Source: Viscum album
Taxonomy: Eukaryota > Streptophyta > Magnoliopsida > Santalales > Viscaceae
Assembly (NCBI GenBank): GCA_963277665.1
Contig: OY728165.1
Span: forward strand, 1,154,532,050-1,154,596,049
Length of the DNA stretch: 64,000 nt
Direction: 5' to 3'
Of this stretch, positions 39,061 through 51,375 are shown one piece after another. Each line of letters begins with the position of its first letter. Positions within the stretch are counted from its first letter, which is position 1. The notes under the pieces are model-generated. The model saw nothing but the letters and a program-made list of their open reading frames with translations, made no database searches and was not told the DNA's origin. Made by a program: the position numbers and the translations under genes.

Positions 39061-42004
39061 CATTGATGGAATTTTTGAAAATAATAAATTTCAACCACAT
39101 TTTTATCATTCCACACGCCTAAAAAATTTTCCATTCAAAAAATATATATTATATAATGTATAAATAGGTCAATATTATGGGTTTTTGTCACATTGGTAGT
39201 CTATACTCACCATTATTTATTTTTTACTCTGAATTGAATCAATTTTTTCTTTACGGACTACTTTTAATTATTACAATGTATACTATTCATCATGGTCAAA
39301 AACTAAGTTGAAATTATTAGATTACATTAACTCTGATGACTCCAAATATGGAATGAATATTTCAATAATAAAATCAGATATGTGGTAAAATATAAGTAAA
39401 AATTATACTCACATGCACGATAAAAATGATTGTTTCCAAAGAGGATAATAACATTACTAAACACATTTTAATGTAATGATTCAAAATGAAATTTAATAAA
39501 ATGAAATTATTTTTTTTTATTTTATATAACGTAAATAATTTTACCTTTAATATAATTAAAAATTTTAAATTATTAAAATAAGTCAATTTGAACCAAAATC
39601 AGTATTTTAACTATTCATCACAAAATTAATCTTTTTAGAAAATTATAAAAAAATTCCCAAATATAATTTTTACAAGTAAATTTCCTAAATGAATTTTATT
39701 TTTTCAAATAAATTTCAAAAACATGGTGAATAATAATTTTATATTATAGTCATATAGCACCACTAATCGACCTTTTAGAAAAATTATTTTTTCATAAAAA
39801 ATTAATTCTATTTAAAAAGGTTCTTATATTACATATAATCAATTTATTAAAATTGATTTAATATTTTTCAATTATAAACAATATATTATAATTAAGTTAT
39901 TAAACTTTTTACCCTCCACCTCAATTCCTTGGTTATAGCTATCATGTTTATAAAATAATATTTTAATTTAGTATATCATTCCATTCAAATATGGTGTTGC
40001 ATGCTTTGAATCTAATGCATATAATGAATTTATTAAACGAAGAAATATATGATAATACGTTAAGGTGTTATATTTTTTCCATGTCTCAGTTTTTAGTTCC
40101 CTATATGCAATTGAATATGATGGCCTTCTTTTAAAATATTACGGTGTAAAATTATAAACCCGTAAAATAATTTTTTCTTTATAATTTTATCATGATATCA
40201 ATAATCAAGGGTTTGATATTCTAAAATTTTCTTCTTGAAACACAAAATAGTGATAAGGATTTATAATAAACCTATTGATAATAGATAAATTGATGTTTTA
40301 TGTTCATCTGGTAGAATCACACAACTAAGTTTCTATGAAGGAGAACATAAATGAAAAGTGATGATACATACATGGAAAAAATTATAATTTTGATATAAAT
40401 ATTATGGGTGATAGAGGTCATTGATCCTAATAATTTTTATGATAAACAGAAATAAAAAAAACTTTGAATCTACTATTGCTTAAGACCCCAATTTATTGAT
40501 TGGAAACTAAGGTACTAGGATGATTTTTTTTCATAATCCAATTCGAGTAGTTGATTAATTCATTAACCAAATACACCGAAAGAATATGAAAATATAATTG
40601 CATGATATCATTTGATTTTATATGAACAATAAAATCTTCTATATTTACATTGATCAATTACAACATTATTTATTACTTTATGAAATGAGTATCTAAAATG
40701 GATCTTTATGACCAAATCATATTTAACATATCATTATAATGATAGTTATTTCCTCCAGTATCATGATATTTTCCAAAAATTAAACGTTTTTCCCAATTTA
40801 TTAAATAACATCTAATGTTCATCTAAATTTATTACATATATAAATAACATTATGAATAATCGAAACTATGTTGGGGAAAATTTCAAATCCAAAACATTTT
40901 ATTAAAGTTTACTGAATCCACAAAATATTTTTAATCAAATTTAATATGGACCTTCAAACATTTCAAATATGTTATTAACATGATTACTATAAAACATGAA
41001 TAAATCCATGAATTTTTTCAAATATTAAATATTATGTTGCTTAAGATATACTGTAAATAAATTCTTTATGTAAACTCTCGTAAAGATATCATAAATCTTC
41101 AAATCTCTAACTAATTTATTTTTCACTAACACTATCCAATAAACATATAATTATATCTCAACTTTTAGAACATTATATGAGTTACCCACCCTTATTCACG
41201 TGTTTTCCAAATGTTAAAATTTTCACTAAATCACTTCTCAAGGCAATCATTTCAGTTCAATATATTCTCTCAAATCCTTAATGAATTCGAATTATAGTAT
41301 GATCATTATACATTCCATGATTCTTATAACAACAATATCATCAAAAAAATACCCCTAAAATATAATAATTCAAAACCAAAATAGAAATTTTAATCATTCC
41401 ACATCATATGATGTAATGAAAAATGAATTACTATAATCCCTTATCTTTTTTTGATATATACACCCTTGATTCTTGGGGTATTCATTTTCATAGATCCCAA
41501 TATAAATCTATTTAGAGAATGGAACATTGGAAATTTATTTTATGCACTTTCAATTATAAGAATTGTTGTATTTCTCTCTACACCTACAAAAAAAATTCCC
41601 AGTCCCTTAAAATAATTGTTTGTGAACTTCATTCCCCATCTATAATATTGGGTAAACTCTTCTATAATTTATTCCCCATGTCTATTTTTTCTTTGTAACA
41701 TCCTTCCAATATGGATTCCCCTTGAATCCATAATACATATACATTCATTATCTATGTGGATAACACATCATATGCTGATTTAGTATAATGTAAATTCTTA
41801 GGTGAATAGTCCTACTTGAAATATTGGATTATTTCCATCAAATTAATGACCATTCATGCACATTGGAATACATGAATTGATATAGTATTTATACCTTCGA
41901 CTATGTTCCATTTCTAAAAACTAACATACACTATTTGACATCAACACAATAAGATAAATAATGTATAATCCAAATTCAAGTGAAATAAATAAAATAAATT
42001 GACA
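39061..42004 (-). other. Unresolved AT-rich region F, possible minus-strand LTR relic
   Basis: No gene is visible. Around 39597-39670 the text resembles the reversed LTR phrase found in G and C (GTTTCACTATTCATCA...TTTTTCAGAAAATTACC). Near 41696-41710 TTGTAACATCCTTCC resembles the LTR/polypurine junction of G (GATGTTACATCCTTCC). These two weak matches suggest an old minus-strand LTR ending near 41702. Element G is inserted at its right edge. Confidence 0.3.
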
Positions 42005-42009
42005 ATTTA
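42005..42009. repeat. Target site duplication of element G, left copy
   Basis: ATTTA directly precedes the TATAAGGCC terminus. The partner lies beyond the right end of the window, so this cannot be confirmed. Confidence 0.35.
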
Positions 42010-43093
42010 TATAAGGCCCCAGCCTTAAACCTTACTTAATCTTGGGTTATTACAAGATTACACATTGAGGATCTTTTCGGGTTTAGAGTTTTAGAGAATT
42101 AGATCATACAACATGCATTACATTCCACATATAAACAAAGTGGTTACAGAAAGATATTATTCTTCATTCCCATCAATGGAAACACATTTAAAATAAAACA
42201 TGGATTATTTCTTGACACATCCTTGACTCTATCATCTTATCATGTACCTTTCCCTTGACCTGTGAAAAACATTTCAAAAACTTGGGATGAGCATAAAAAC
42301 TCAGTATGGGTTATAAAAAAACATGGAAAGGAAAAATGATTTCATATATACATAAGAATGAAATCATACTTTACCCATAAAACATAGGCACTTTAACATA
42401 CCTCATAAAATCATGAATAAATCATAGAAATCATAAGACATAAAGGTAACTTGAGGCATTCATAACATTCTTACGTAGGGAGTAACCCTCTTGGTTACAT
42501 TTGGAATACCAATCAAATTATATTCCCTAAAATCTCTTCGGATAAACCTTAACGTTTCACTCCATCACATTACCCAATGCATTGGAGAGCTATAACGGGC
42601 TCACCCGCCCTTAGTTTATCACGGAACCACCCGTCTTCATAATAATGCCCAAGAACCATAACATAATCGTATCACATAAAACATGCATAAAGGAAACATA
42701 AAATTTCCACATTTCAATCACAAGATATCAATAAAACAAAAAAACATTGTGAAAAACATTTTCAATACCAAAATAAAAGAAAAGTAAAACATGGTATTTA
42801 TTTTTCTTTTAAAAAGAAGGTATGGCTTGTAGAGGAAGCCGAAACTCAAATAACAGTTACGACGGCGGAGAAGTATTTTTCACCGAATATGTACGACAAA
42901 AACATTCCCTTTTTTTCATTTAGTAAACTTTTCGTATAAAAAAATATTTCTTTTGAATAAACTCAAAAGTCAAAGTGGTTTATACATCTTATAAAAGAAA
43001 GTTGTGTATAAAATAAAATATGCCTCAACGAAAGGAGATTGAGACGAAGTCACATACCTCGTATCCGACATGACCCGACCGTTCTTTAATATC

Positions 43094-43975
43094 CTGAATA
43101 ATAAAATTTAGTTAATCTCAACTTTCTTATGAATCTTTTTAAAGTTCATTATTCCTTTTATACCATGTTATGAACATCATGTAATCAGTTAAGTTAATAA
43201 TGTTCATTTTGTCGGTATTTGGTTCTTAAGTCAAAAATAGACTTCTTACACTTACATGTTGTTAATTTGGTCAAAGGTTCATTTTATCCAGAATGGTATT
43301 CATGATGTAGATGTCATATATGTCATATATATCCAGTAAATACATGCATTTATAATATTACATCACATTTAGAGGTAAGAAATGAAATGCACTGTTCATG
43401 GAGACGGTAAGCCATACGTACGCATGAACGCTACATCCATTTCTATTTCATATTTTCTGGAATGGAATCATAATGATATAAGAGTATATTATAATTCCAG
43501 TATAATAACATATATAATATCATTAACTTTATCCTTTACACATCCCACATATGTTATTAACGAATCAAATCACTTTTAGGGGGCGGTAGTCCGCACTTCC
43601 TAAAATGAAGATATCGTGTTTACCCATAATGGAAACCATAAAGGTATGCCCAAAATGAAAAAAACAGAAGCTTATGGAAAACATAAACATATTATATATC
43701 ATATATAAAAATATTGACATCATAATGGCCACCTTTGAAGGTGTTAAATGAGTATTGAACAATCATCGTTTCGGGAGGCAGAATTTCGCCATCCACAGAA
43801 ACCGTATGTTCTTTAAACATTTGATGTAGTTTTGTGAGAGTGTAGCTCAAATAAATCTTATAACAACATCATATTATATTGAAGATACTGGTGTTGTTAC
43901 AAAAGAAGTAAATAAAAAGAGTTTAGGGGGTTGGAGAAGCAAAATAAAACAAATGAACATGAGAGAATGAATTAC
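43094..43975 (-). other. Intron-like GT...AG segment in G LTR
   Basis: 882 bp on the minus strand. The donor is AAAG|GTAATTC and the acceptor TTATTCAG|GATATT. It aligns with 53180-54073 of H. It contains the conserved inverted repeat around 43390-43430 and an antisense open frame of 65 codons (43382-43579). See the findings for the clean absence in B. Confidence 0.55.
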
Positions 43976-44143
43976 CTTTAAAAGTGTAACTCCTTTTGAT
44001 TTGAGCCTAAAGGCTTACTTTGAAAGGATTCTGCCCAAAGGGAATCCTCTAGGATTAGGAGAAGGATGTGGAGATAGTAAATGGGCAGGGATTGGAAGAG
44101 CCAAAGGCTTGAGGAGTGTGTGAAATGAGGTAGAGGTGGGGGC

Positions 44144-44151
44144 CTTTTATA
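44144..44151 (-). promoter_or_regulatory. TATA box of element G, left LTR
   Basis: TATAAAAG on the minus strand follows a CCTCTCCTCT tract (+ strand: CTTTTATAAGAGGAGAGG). The tract and box are the same as in H. Confidence 0.65.
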
Positions 44152-45571
44152 AGAGGAGAGGAGGGGCACTTTTGGAAAGTAAAGCAATATAACTTTATTT
44201 GAAAATGTGTTTCGGTTTCAAAAGGACCCACATTGATATAATTCATGGATATGGTGATAAGGGTTAGAAATCCACTCATCCAATTGGTTTTGGACATGTG
44301 TAGTTCATAGATTTTATATTATCTTTCCATTTTATTTAAATCGTCAAATAATGATGTCATCGCTGCATCATTATTATGTCATAAATAATTTAATTTATTT
44401 AAAGTCTAAAAATCATAAAAAAAATACTATGATGTAGGAAATATTTTTATCTTTCCAATTACTATTTATAATAAAAAATCTTAACTTTATAACCCCATGT
44501 AAAAATTGTTTTCGTAAAACATTTCTTGTTTGTGTCATTTTTACTTTAACATTTAATAAAAAGTTATTTATGTCATTTCCAAACCAAAGTGTCTCCATGG
44601 GGTCCCCAAGTTGACCCATGGCTTTTCCTGGTCGGCCATGACACAGCCAATAAGGTTGGGACATGTGTCTAGGTCATTTCCTATTATTAAAGCATTATTT
44701 ATACCTTAAACTACCCAAATTACCACTAATCGCGATTAAGAACTTAATAAGTTACTATTCACCAAAAAATTATTTTAATATCATTGAACCACATTTTTCA
44801 TCTTAATGACAACCATGTATGTCGGATTTTAAAAATTCAATACACATTAGTGGTAAACTTTCATTTAACTGAAAAATCAGTTTGCTTGATTACCACTTAG
44901 TGGTTTCACTATTCATCAAAAATTGAAGTTTTTCAGAAAATTACCAAAAATTCACCCTAAGCTATATTTGATATTTGTAATTCAAAAATGAAGTCTATTT
45001 TACAAAATTCAAATCATATAAGTCACAATAATTAATTTAATAATTTATTCCCGCTGCCAGAGCAAATAGCGTGTTTTTACAAAACAATAAGTATCAAAAG
45101 ATTGACACCAGTTTAAGTCTAATACCAAAGTGAAATTGATTACAATGACCACCATTGGATAAAATGGTAAAAATATATTGTAATTTCACTTCAAAACCAA
45201 TCTAAAACATAATCTAATCATATAAATAAATTAGATTAAAAAGCAGTTTTGATGTAAAATGTAGATTTTTCACTATTCATTAAAAAATGAACATTGTTAG
45301 AAAAATACCAAAAATTCACACAAGGTAAATTTTGATGTCCCAATCATAAAGAATAAGTTTATTTTGACAAACATAGTTTATAAAATTTTCAAAATATAGA
45401 TTCAAAAATGGTTTGCCATCAAAAGGCAGTAAAACAATCTTTTAAGAATATTAGTGTATTCCATGCATAAGATTGTATTTATTTTCATTTTAAGCCTCTA
45501 TAACACTATCTTAATAATTAATAGACATAGATAAAAATATCTATTATTCATTACTTAATTGGGATGTTACA

Positions 45572-45585
45572 TCCTTCCCCCCTTT
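45572..45585 (-). other. Polypurine tract of element G
   Basis: AAAGGGGGGAAGGA on the minus strand abuts TGTAACATCCC. It is identical to the last 14 bases of the H tract. Confidence 0.85.
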
Positions 45586-45610
45586 AGAAAATTGCATCCC
45601 CGCAATTTAT

Positions 45611-46900
45611 TTACTTATCGAATAAATGGGGGTACTTATCCCTCATTGCATTTTCAGATTCCCATGTTGCCTCTTCAATCATGTAGTTTTTCCACAAAAC
45701 CTTTACCTGGTGAATCACCTTATTCCGTAACACTTGCTCCCTGTGGTCAAGAATCTGGACCGGTTGTTCCTCATAAGATAGGTTCTCTTCCAGCTGAACT
45801 ACCTCTGGACTCAAAACATGAGATGGATCTGGCATATACTTTCTCAACATCGAAACGTGAAAAACATTGTGTACTTGAGATAAACTCGGAGGTAAAGCCA
45901 CTCGGTATGCAACTGATCCAACTCTCTCTAGAATTTCGTATGGTCCAACAAACCTTGGACTCATCTTTCCTTTCTTACCAAATCTCATCACACTTTTCCA
46001 AGGAGAACCCTTGAGAAAAACATGATCACCTACCTCGAAAGATAGATCCTTCCTCCGGTTATCCGCATAACTCTTCTGCCTGCTCTGAGCTGTTCTCATG
46101 TGTTTCTGAATCAGCTGAACTTTTTCTACCATCTCTTCTACCAATTCTGGTCCCATCAACTTCCTTTCACCCAATTCATCCCAGAAAGCTAGAGTTCGAC
46201 ACCACTTCCCATATAATGCCTGAAATGGTGCCATCTGTATACTAGAATGGAAACTATTATAATATGAAAATTAAACCAAAGAAAGATGTTGGTCCCAACT
46301 TCCCTGATAATACATAGAACAAGCTCGTATCATATCCTCCAATGTCTGAATTGTTCATTCTGACTGCCCATCTGATTGAGGATGAAAAGATGTACTAAAA
46401 TTTAATTCAGTACCCAACGACTTCTGAAGGCCTTTCCAAAAGTTAGAAGTAAACCTGGGATCACGATCCGATACAATGGAGAGCGGAACTCCATGTAACC
46501 TGACTATCTCTTTAAGATACAAACGAGAAAGTTGATCAAGAGAGAAAGTATCTCGTATAGTAATGAAATGAGAAGATTTGGTCAAGCGATCAACAATAAC
46601 CCTGATTGCATTATTTCCTCGAGATGTCTTTGGTAATCCAACAACAAAGTCCATGGATATATTATCCCATTTCCACTCTGGCACTGGTATAGGCTGAAGT
46701 ATCCCTTTCGGTAACTACCGCTCTGCTTTAACCTACTGACAAGTCAAACACTTCACAGTAAAATCAGCAATATCTCTTTTCATTCCATCCCACCAGTAAT
46801 ACTCCCGCAGATCTTTATACATCTTAGTACTGCCCGGATGAACTGAAAACGGAGAACTATGAGCTTCACATAACAATTCTCTCTTCAAATGTGAGTCACA
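45611..46900 (-). pseudogene. pol: Integrase and chromodomain part of G pol
   Basis: On the minus strand the H-H-C-C zinc region lies about 46870-46740 and the catalytic core about 46684-46250. The core has Asp in SMDF, Asp in SDRDPRF and Glu in GQSE. The next codon after that Glu is TGA where C and relatives have Arg; this is CGA to TGA, consistent with CpG deamination. A further stop occurs near 46265. The C-terminal part (46234-45611, 207 codons) has the phrases VGDHVFLKGSPWK and FHVSMLRKY. It ends in a chromodomain (about residues 150-207; VKVLWKN, EATWESE, KYPHLF) thought to bind histone tails and guide insertion. The gene would insert element cDNA. It is inactive as it stands. Confidence 0.88.
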
Positions 46901-46912
46901 AGGCACACACAA

Positions 46913-48293
46913 TCACTTCCCAAATCTCAAAACACAATCACTATCAATGTTGAATTCAGGAAACTTACCTTTCTGAACCAGCTCTACCTTTTTCTGCAAC
47001 TCACTGTCTTGCTTCTGTGCTTGCTTGATTCTATCTGATAGAGAATATTTCACTGATACCTGAAACAAAACAGAAGGACTTCCTGCACCAACAACTTCTA
47101 TGCCAAAGTTCATCAAATCGTTAACCAAAGGATCACGTTCCAACCGCAACATTGTTAATGAAGCATTACATTTTCGACTCAAAGCATCAGCCACTTTATT
47201 TTCTTTTCCCGGATGGTAATGAATTGTACAATCATAATCCTTGATTAATTCTAGCGATCTCCTCTGTCTCATTTTTAACTCTTTCTGAGTGAATATATAC
47301 TTTAAACTTTTGTGATCAGTATATATTTCACACTTTACTCCATACAAATGATGCCTCCAAAATTTTTAAAGCAAAAACAACAGCAGCTAAATCCAAATCA
47401 TGTGTAGGGTAATTTACCTCATGAGTTTTCAACTGTCGTGAAGCATAAGCAATTACCTGATCATTCTGCATTAGGACGCAACCAAGTCCTTTCAATGAAG
47501 AATCACTGTATATAACAAACTCACCATTCCTGGAAGGTAGTGCCAAAACTGGAGCATTCACCAATCTTCTTTTCAATTCCTGAAAACAATCATCACATTC
47601 TTTTGTCCAGATAAACTTAACACCCTTCCGAGTTAGCTTAGTCATTGGACTAGATAACCGTGCAAAATTTCTAACAAACCCTCGGTAATAGCCTGCCAAT
47701 CCAAGGTAGCTACGAATCTCAGTTACATTTGTGGGTCTAGGACATTCTTCCACAACTTTTGTTTTTGCAGTATCAACAGTTATTCCATATTTAGAAACAA
47801 TGTGACCAAGGAAAGAAATTTGTTGCAACCAAAACTCACAGTTGCTGAATTTCCCATACAGTTTCTTTTCTTTTAAGGTTTGCAAGATAACCCTTAAATG
47901 TTTTTAATGCTCCTCTTTACATTTAGAAAACACCAAAATATCATCAATGAAAACCACCACAATCTTATCCAAGAACTCATGGAAAATTCTATTCATTAAG
48001 TCCATGAATACAACAGGTGCATTGGTTATCCCAAAAGGCATTACTACAAATTCATAATGGCCATATCTCATATGGAACGCGGTCTTCGGAATATCTGCCT
48101 CCTTTACCTTCAGCTGATGGTACCCCGATCTCAAGTCAATCTTTGAAAAAAACCGAGCTCCCTGGAGCTGATCAAACAAATCATCGATATGAGGCAAAGG
48201 ATATTTGTTCTTAACAGTGATATTATTCAAGGCTCTATAATCAATGCAAAGTCTCATAGAACCATCTTTTTTTAACAAATAAAACAGGAGCAC
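46913..48293 (-). pseudogene. pol: Reverse transcriptase and RNase H part of G pol
   Basis: RT reads on the minus strand from 48293. It has LCIDYRALN, a [12 protein letters not shown] phrase, the active-site motif FIDDIL (a usual variant of YIDD) and MPFGITNAP. There is a TAA near 47904, and the frame continues from 47885 (thumb and connection, with LGLAGYYR). RNase H follows, with SDSS where relatives have [24 protein letters not shown] and [14 protein letters not shown] one-base shift at a run of A near 47350 moves the frame. RT copies element RNA into DNA and RNase H removes the RNA strand. Confidence 0.88.
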
Positions 48294-49315
48294 CCCATGG
48301 TGATGTGCTAGGTCTAATGAAACCTTTCTCTAATAAATCTTGCAATTGCTCCTTCAACTCTAAAAGTTCAATTTGTGCCATTCGATAAGGTGGTTTTGAA
48401 ATTGGCTTAGCATCAGGAACTAAGTCAACAGTAAACTCAACATCCCGATCTGGTATTATTCCAGGAAACACATCGGGAAAAACATCAGGATATTCATTTA
48501 CCACTGGCACATCATTAATCTGAACAGTTCCTTTATTTTCAACGACGTGTGCAAGGTAACATTCATTTCCATCTTTTACAAGTTTCTCGGCCTCTTGATA
48601 TGTTATCAAAAGGAAGGGTTCATTCTTGTAAACGAACTGAAAGTCTTTCTGAAAAGAAACTTCTTTATCTCTACAGTCAATCTTAGCATGGTAAATAGAG
48701 AGCCAATCCATACCCAGGATAACGTCAAACTCTACTAGAGGTAGAACAATAAGGTTTGCAAGTAGGTTCTTTCCACAGATAAGGATAGGAAGATTCTTAT
48801 AAATTCTTTTTGCCTCAACATTTTCCCAAGGTGTTTTTACCAAAAGTTCAGGAGACATTTCTTGAGATGGTATTCCCATTTTACTAGAAAAGGTTTCAGA
48901 GATGAAAGAATGTGTAGACCCCGAATCAAACAACACACTGGCATAATCTGAAAAAACAAACAAAGTACCTGATACCACTTCATTTGATGGACCGACATCT
49001 GCTGAAGTAGTTGCAAAGGATTTCACCACCCCTTTCTGCTTGTATTCTAACTGATTCCCATCACTCAAGATCTTTGTCGGACACTCGTTTGCATAGTGAC
49101 CCATCTCATTGCACTTATAACATTTCACTAACTGTAAATCAAATTTGTTCTTACCTTCACCTTGATCCTTTTCAGTGCAATCACGAGCCTTATGTCCCAT
49201 CTTACCACATCGGTAGCACTTTCCAGAATTCAGAAGACATTCCCCAGCATGCCTTTTGCCACATCTATCACAAACTAGAAACTTAGTTCTCTTACCATCA
49301 GACTTTTTGAAGAAT
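48270..49315 (-). pseudogene. gag-pol: Nucleocapsid knuckles and protease part of G gag-pol
   Basis: This frame holds three knuckles in order: C-D-R-C-G-K-R-H (about 49270), CYRCGKMGHKARDC (about 49215) and CYKCNEMGHYANEC (about 49120). It then holds an aspartic protease with the active-site phrase LFDSGSTHSF (about 48940-48905). The frame runs on into the RT N-terminus ([12 protein letters not shown]) and is shifted near 48270 at a run of T. The protease would cleave the polyprotein. The same three-knuckle order is kept in the short Gag of H, which links the two elements. Confidence 0.87.
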
Positions 49316-49391
49316 TCTTACCTTTCTCCTGCCACCTCGGTCTCTTCTTCTGCTGGTTGTTATTGAACACTTGGTCATCGGAAAACTCTAT

Positions 49392-50096
49392 TTACACATT
49401 CTTAGCACATCGAACATGCTTTTCATAACTTTTAAACTCACGAGATAATATTGCCCTTCGATACTTTGGCTTTAATCCTGAGTAAAAACGATTGATTTTA
49501 CTATCAAGGTCCCGGATAAAATTTAGAGCATACCTTGCCAATCGAGTGAACCTTTCTTCATAGGCAGCCACTGAATCTTCCTCTTGCCTCAATTAAAAGA
49601 ATTGCTTTTCCATCCTAAGTCGAATAGACTTAGGAAAATACTTCTCAAGAATCATACCTTTGAATTCATCCCAGTCAAGAGCATCAATCTCATCGGCGTC
49701 CCTGATATTTTTAACCATAGACCACCACTGATCTGCTTCACCCTCCAAACGGTAAATAGCAAGACTAACCTTTTGATTGTCTGAACACCCCATGACATCA
49801 AAAATATTCTCCAGTGCTTTAATCCACCCTTCAGCTAGCACAGGGTCAGATGATCCTCTGAATGATGGTGGATGTTGCCTCATGAAATGTTCCACCACTG
49901 ACATGTTCCTCTGCGGTTGATCTGGCTGATCTCGCGCATGGATACCACCACCATTTATCGCTTGAGTCAACTGCGCCATCACTACAACAAACTATTTAGT
50001 TCCAATTCCGACCATTTCTAGATGCTGATTCGGAAGGTTATTTCCTTCTGTATGCCTTCCTGGCACTGCTTCCAAGTTTCCTCTGCGGAAAACCAT
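49392..50096 (-). pseudogene. gag: Gag capsid part of element G
   Basis: On the minus strand, ATG at 50096 (context TTGTTCAGAATGG) opens the gag frame, with a stop near 50000. The main piece is 49982-49593. It has the retrotransposon Gag phrase HPPSFRGSSDPVLAEGW, then RLEGEADQWW. The same frame goes on after a TAA (49593-49595) into LRQEEDSVAAYEERFTRLA and stops at 49392. A frameshift between about 49390 and 49315 leads into the knuckle frame. The protein would form virus-like particles. Confidence 0.82.
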
Positions 50097-50217
50097 TCTG
50101 AACAAACATGTCTTAGATGAAGCAACATGGTAATCGTCAAATGCTATATCATTTCAAAGAATTTTTTTTTGGATAATCATTTAATAGAATTCTAACTCCT
50201 AAAGTTAACTAAACTGA

Positions 50218-50229
50218 CCTCTGATACCA
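50218..50229 (-). other. Primer binding site (iMet tRNA) of element G
   Basis: TGGTATCAGAGG on the minus strand, 2 bp from the LTR end ...GGGGCCTTATA. Confidence 0.85.
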
Positions 50230-50231
50230 AC

Positions 50232-51375
50232 TATAAGGCCCCAGCCTTAAACCTTACTTAATCTTGGGTTATTACAAGATTACACATTGAGGATCTTTTT
50301 GGGTTTAGAGTTTTAGAGAATTAGATCATAAAACATGCATTACATTCCACATATAAACAAAGTGGTTACCGAAAGATAGTATTCTTCATTCCCTTCAATG
50401 GAAACACATTTAAAATAAAACATGGATTATTTCTTGACACATCCTTGACTCTATCATCTTATCATGTACCTTTCCCTTGACCTGTGAAAAACATTACAAA
50501 AACTTGGGATGAGCATAAAAACTCAGTATGGGTTATAAAAAAACATGGAAAGGAAACATGATTTCATATATACATAAGAATGAAATTATACTTTACCCAT
50601 AAAACATAGGCACTTTAACATACCTCATAAAATCATGAATAAATCATAGAAATCATAAGACATAAAGGTAACTTGAGGCAATCATAACATTCTTACGTAG
50701 GGAGTAACCCTCTTGGTTACATTTGGAATACCCATCACAGTATATTCCCTAAAATCTCTACGGAGAAACCTTAATGTTTCACTCCTTCGCGTTACCCAAT
50801 GAATTGGAGAGCTATAAAGGGCTCACCTGCCCTTAGATTATCACAGAACCACCCATCTTCATAATAATGCCCAAGAACCATAACATAATCGTATCACATA
50901 AAACATGCATAAAGGAAACATAACATTTCCACATTTCAATCACAAGATTTCAATACAACACAAAAACATTGTGAAAACCATTTTCAATACCAAAATAAAA
51001 GAAAAGTAAAACATGGTATTTATTTTTCTTTTAAAAAGAAGGTATGGCTTGTAGAGGAAGCCGAAACTCAAATAACGGTTACGACGGCGGAGAAGTCGTT
51101 GTCACCGCATACGTACGACAAAAACATTCCCTTTTTGTCATTTAGTAAACTCTTCGTATAAAAAAAGATTCCTTTTGAATAAACGCAAAAGTCAAAGTGG
51201 TTTATACATCATATAAAAGAAAGTTGTGTATAAAATAAAATATTCCTCAACGAATGGAGATTGAGACGAAGTCCCATACCTCGTATCTGACTTGACCCGA
51301 CCGGTCTTTAATCTCCAAAATAATAAACATGAGTTAATCTCTACTTTCTTATGAAACTTTTTCAATTTCATTATT
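50232..51375 (-). repeat. Element G right (5') LTR, first part
   Basis: It aligns with 42010-43153. It is interrupted by element H after TTATT (51371-51375). The left LTR of G shows the uninterrupted text TTCATTATTCCTTTTATACC near 43146. Confidence 0.9.
51371..51375. repeat. Target site duplication of element H, left
   Basis: TTATT; perfect match to 63347-63351. The empty site is visible in the left LTR of G near 43151. Confidence 0.93.

Larger units (their letters stand above)
42010..45571 (-). repeat. Element G left (3') LTR
   Basis: 3562 bp. On the + strand it runs TATAAGGCCCC...GGGATGTTACA. It contains a leader with one unit only of the array that is expanded in B and H, the intron-like segment, and a TATA box at 44144-44151. 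Confidence 0.9.
42010..51375 (-). mobile_element. Element G: Del/Tekay-type Ty3/gypsy chromovirus (interrupted by H)
   Basis: The left (3') LTR is 42010-45571 (3562 bp), the body 45572-50231 (4660 bp), and the right (5') LTR starts at 50232. The right LTR is broken at 51375 by H and resumes at 63352. Primer site and polypurine tract are intact. The gene order on the minus strand is Gag, protease, RT, RNase H, integrase, chromodomain, which is the Ty3/gypsy order. The chromodomain phrase and overall plan fit Del/Tekay. The first 600 aligned LTR bases show roughly 17 differences (by eye), so G is older than H, as the nesting requires. The polyprotein has several stops and frameshifts. Confidence 0.9.

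Noticed and set aside
29567..42004. Host genes in the long AT-rich middle region
   Set aside because: Frames are at most about 77 codons, with no domain, no codon bias and no conserved start. The region aligns with itself as an old LTR pair.
45559..46014. 151-codon plus-strand frame
   Set aside because: Antisense to the G chromodomain region, which has clear domain content on the minus strand.
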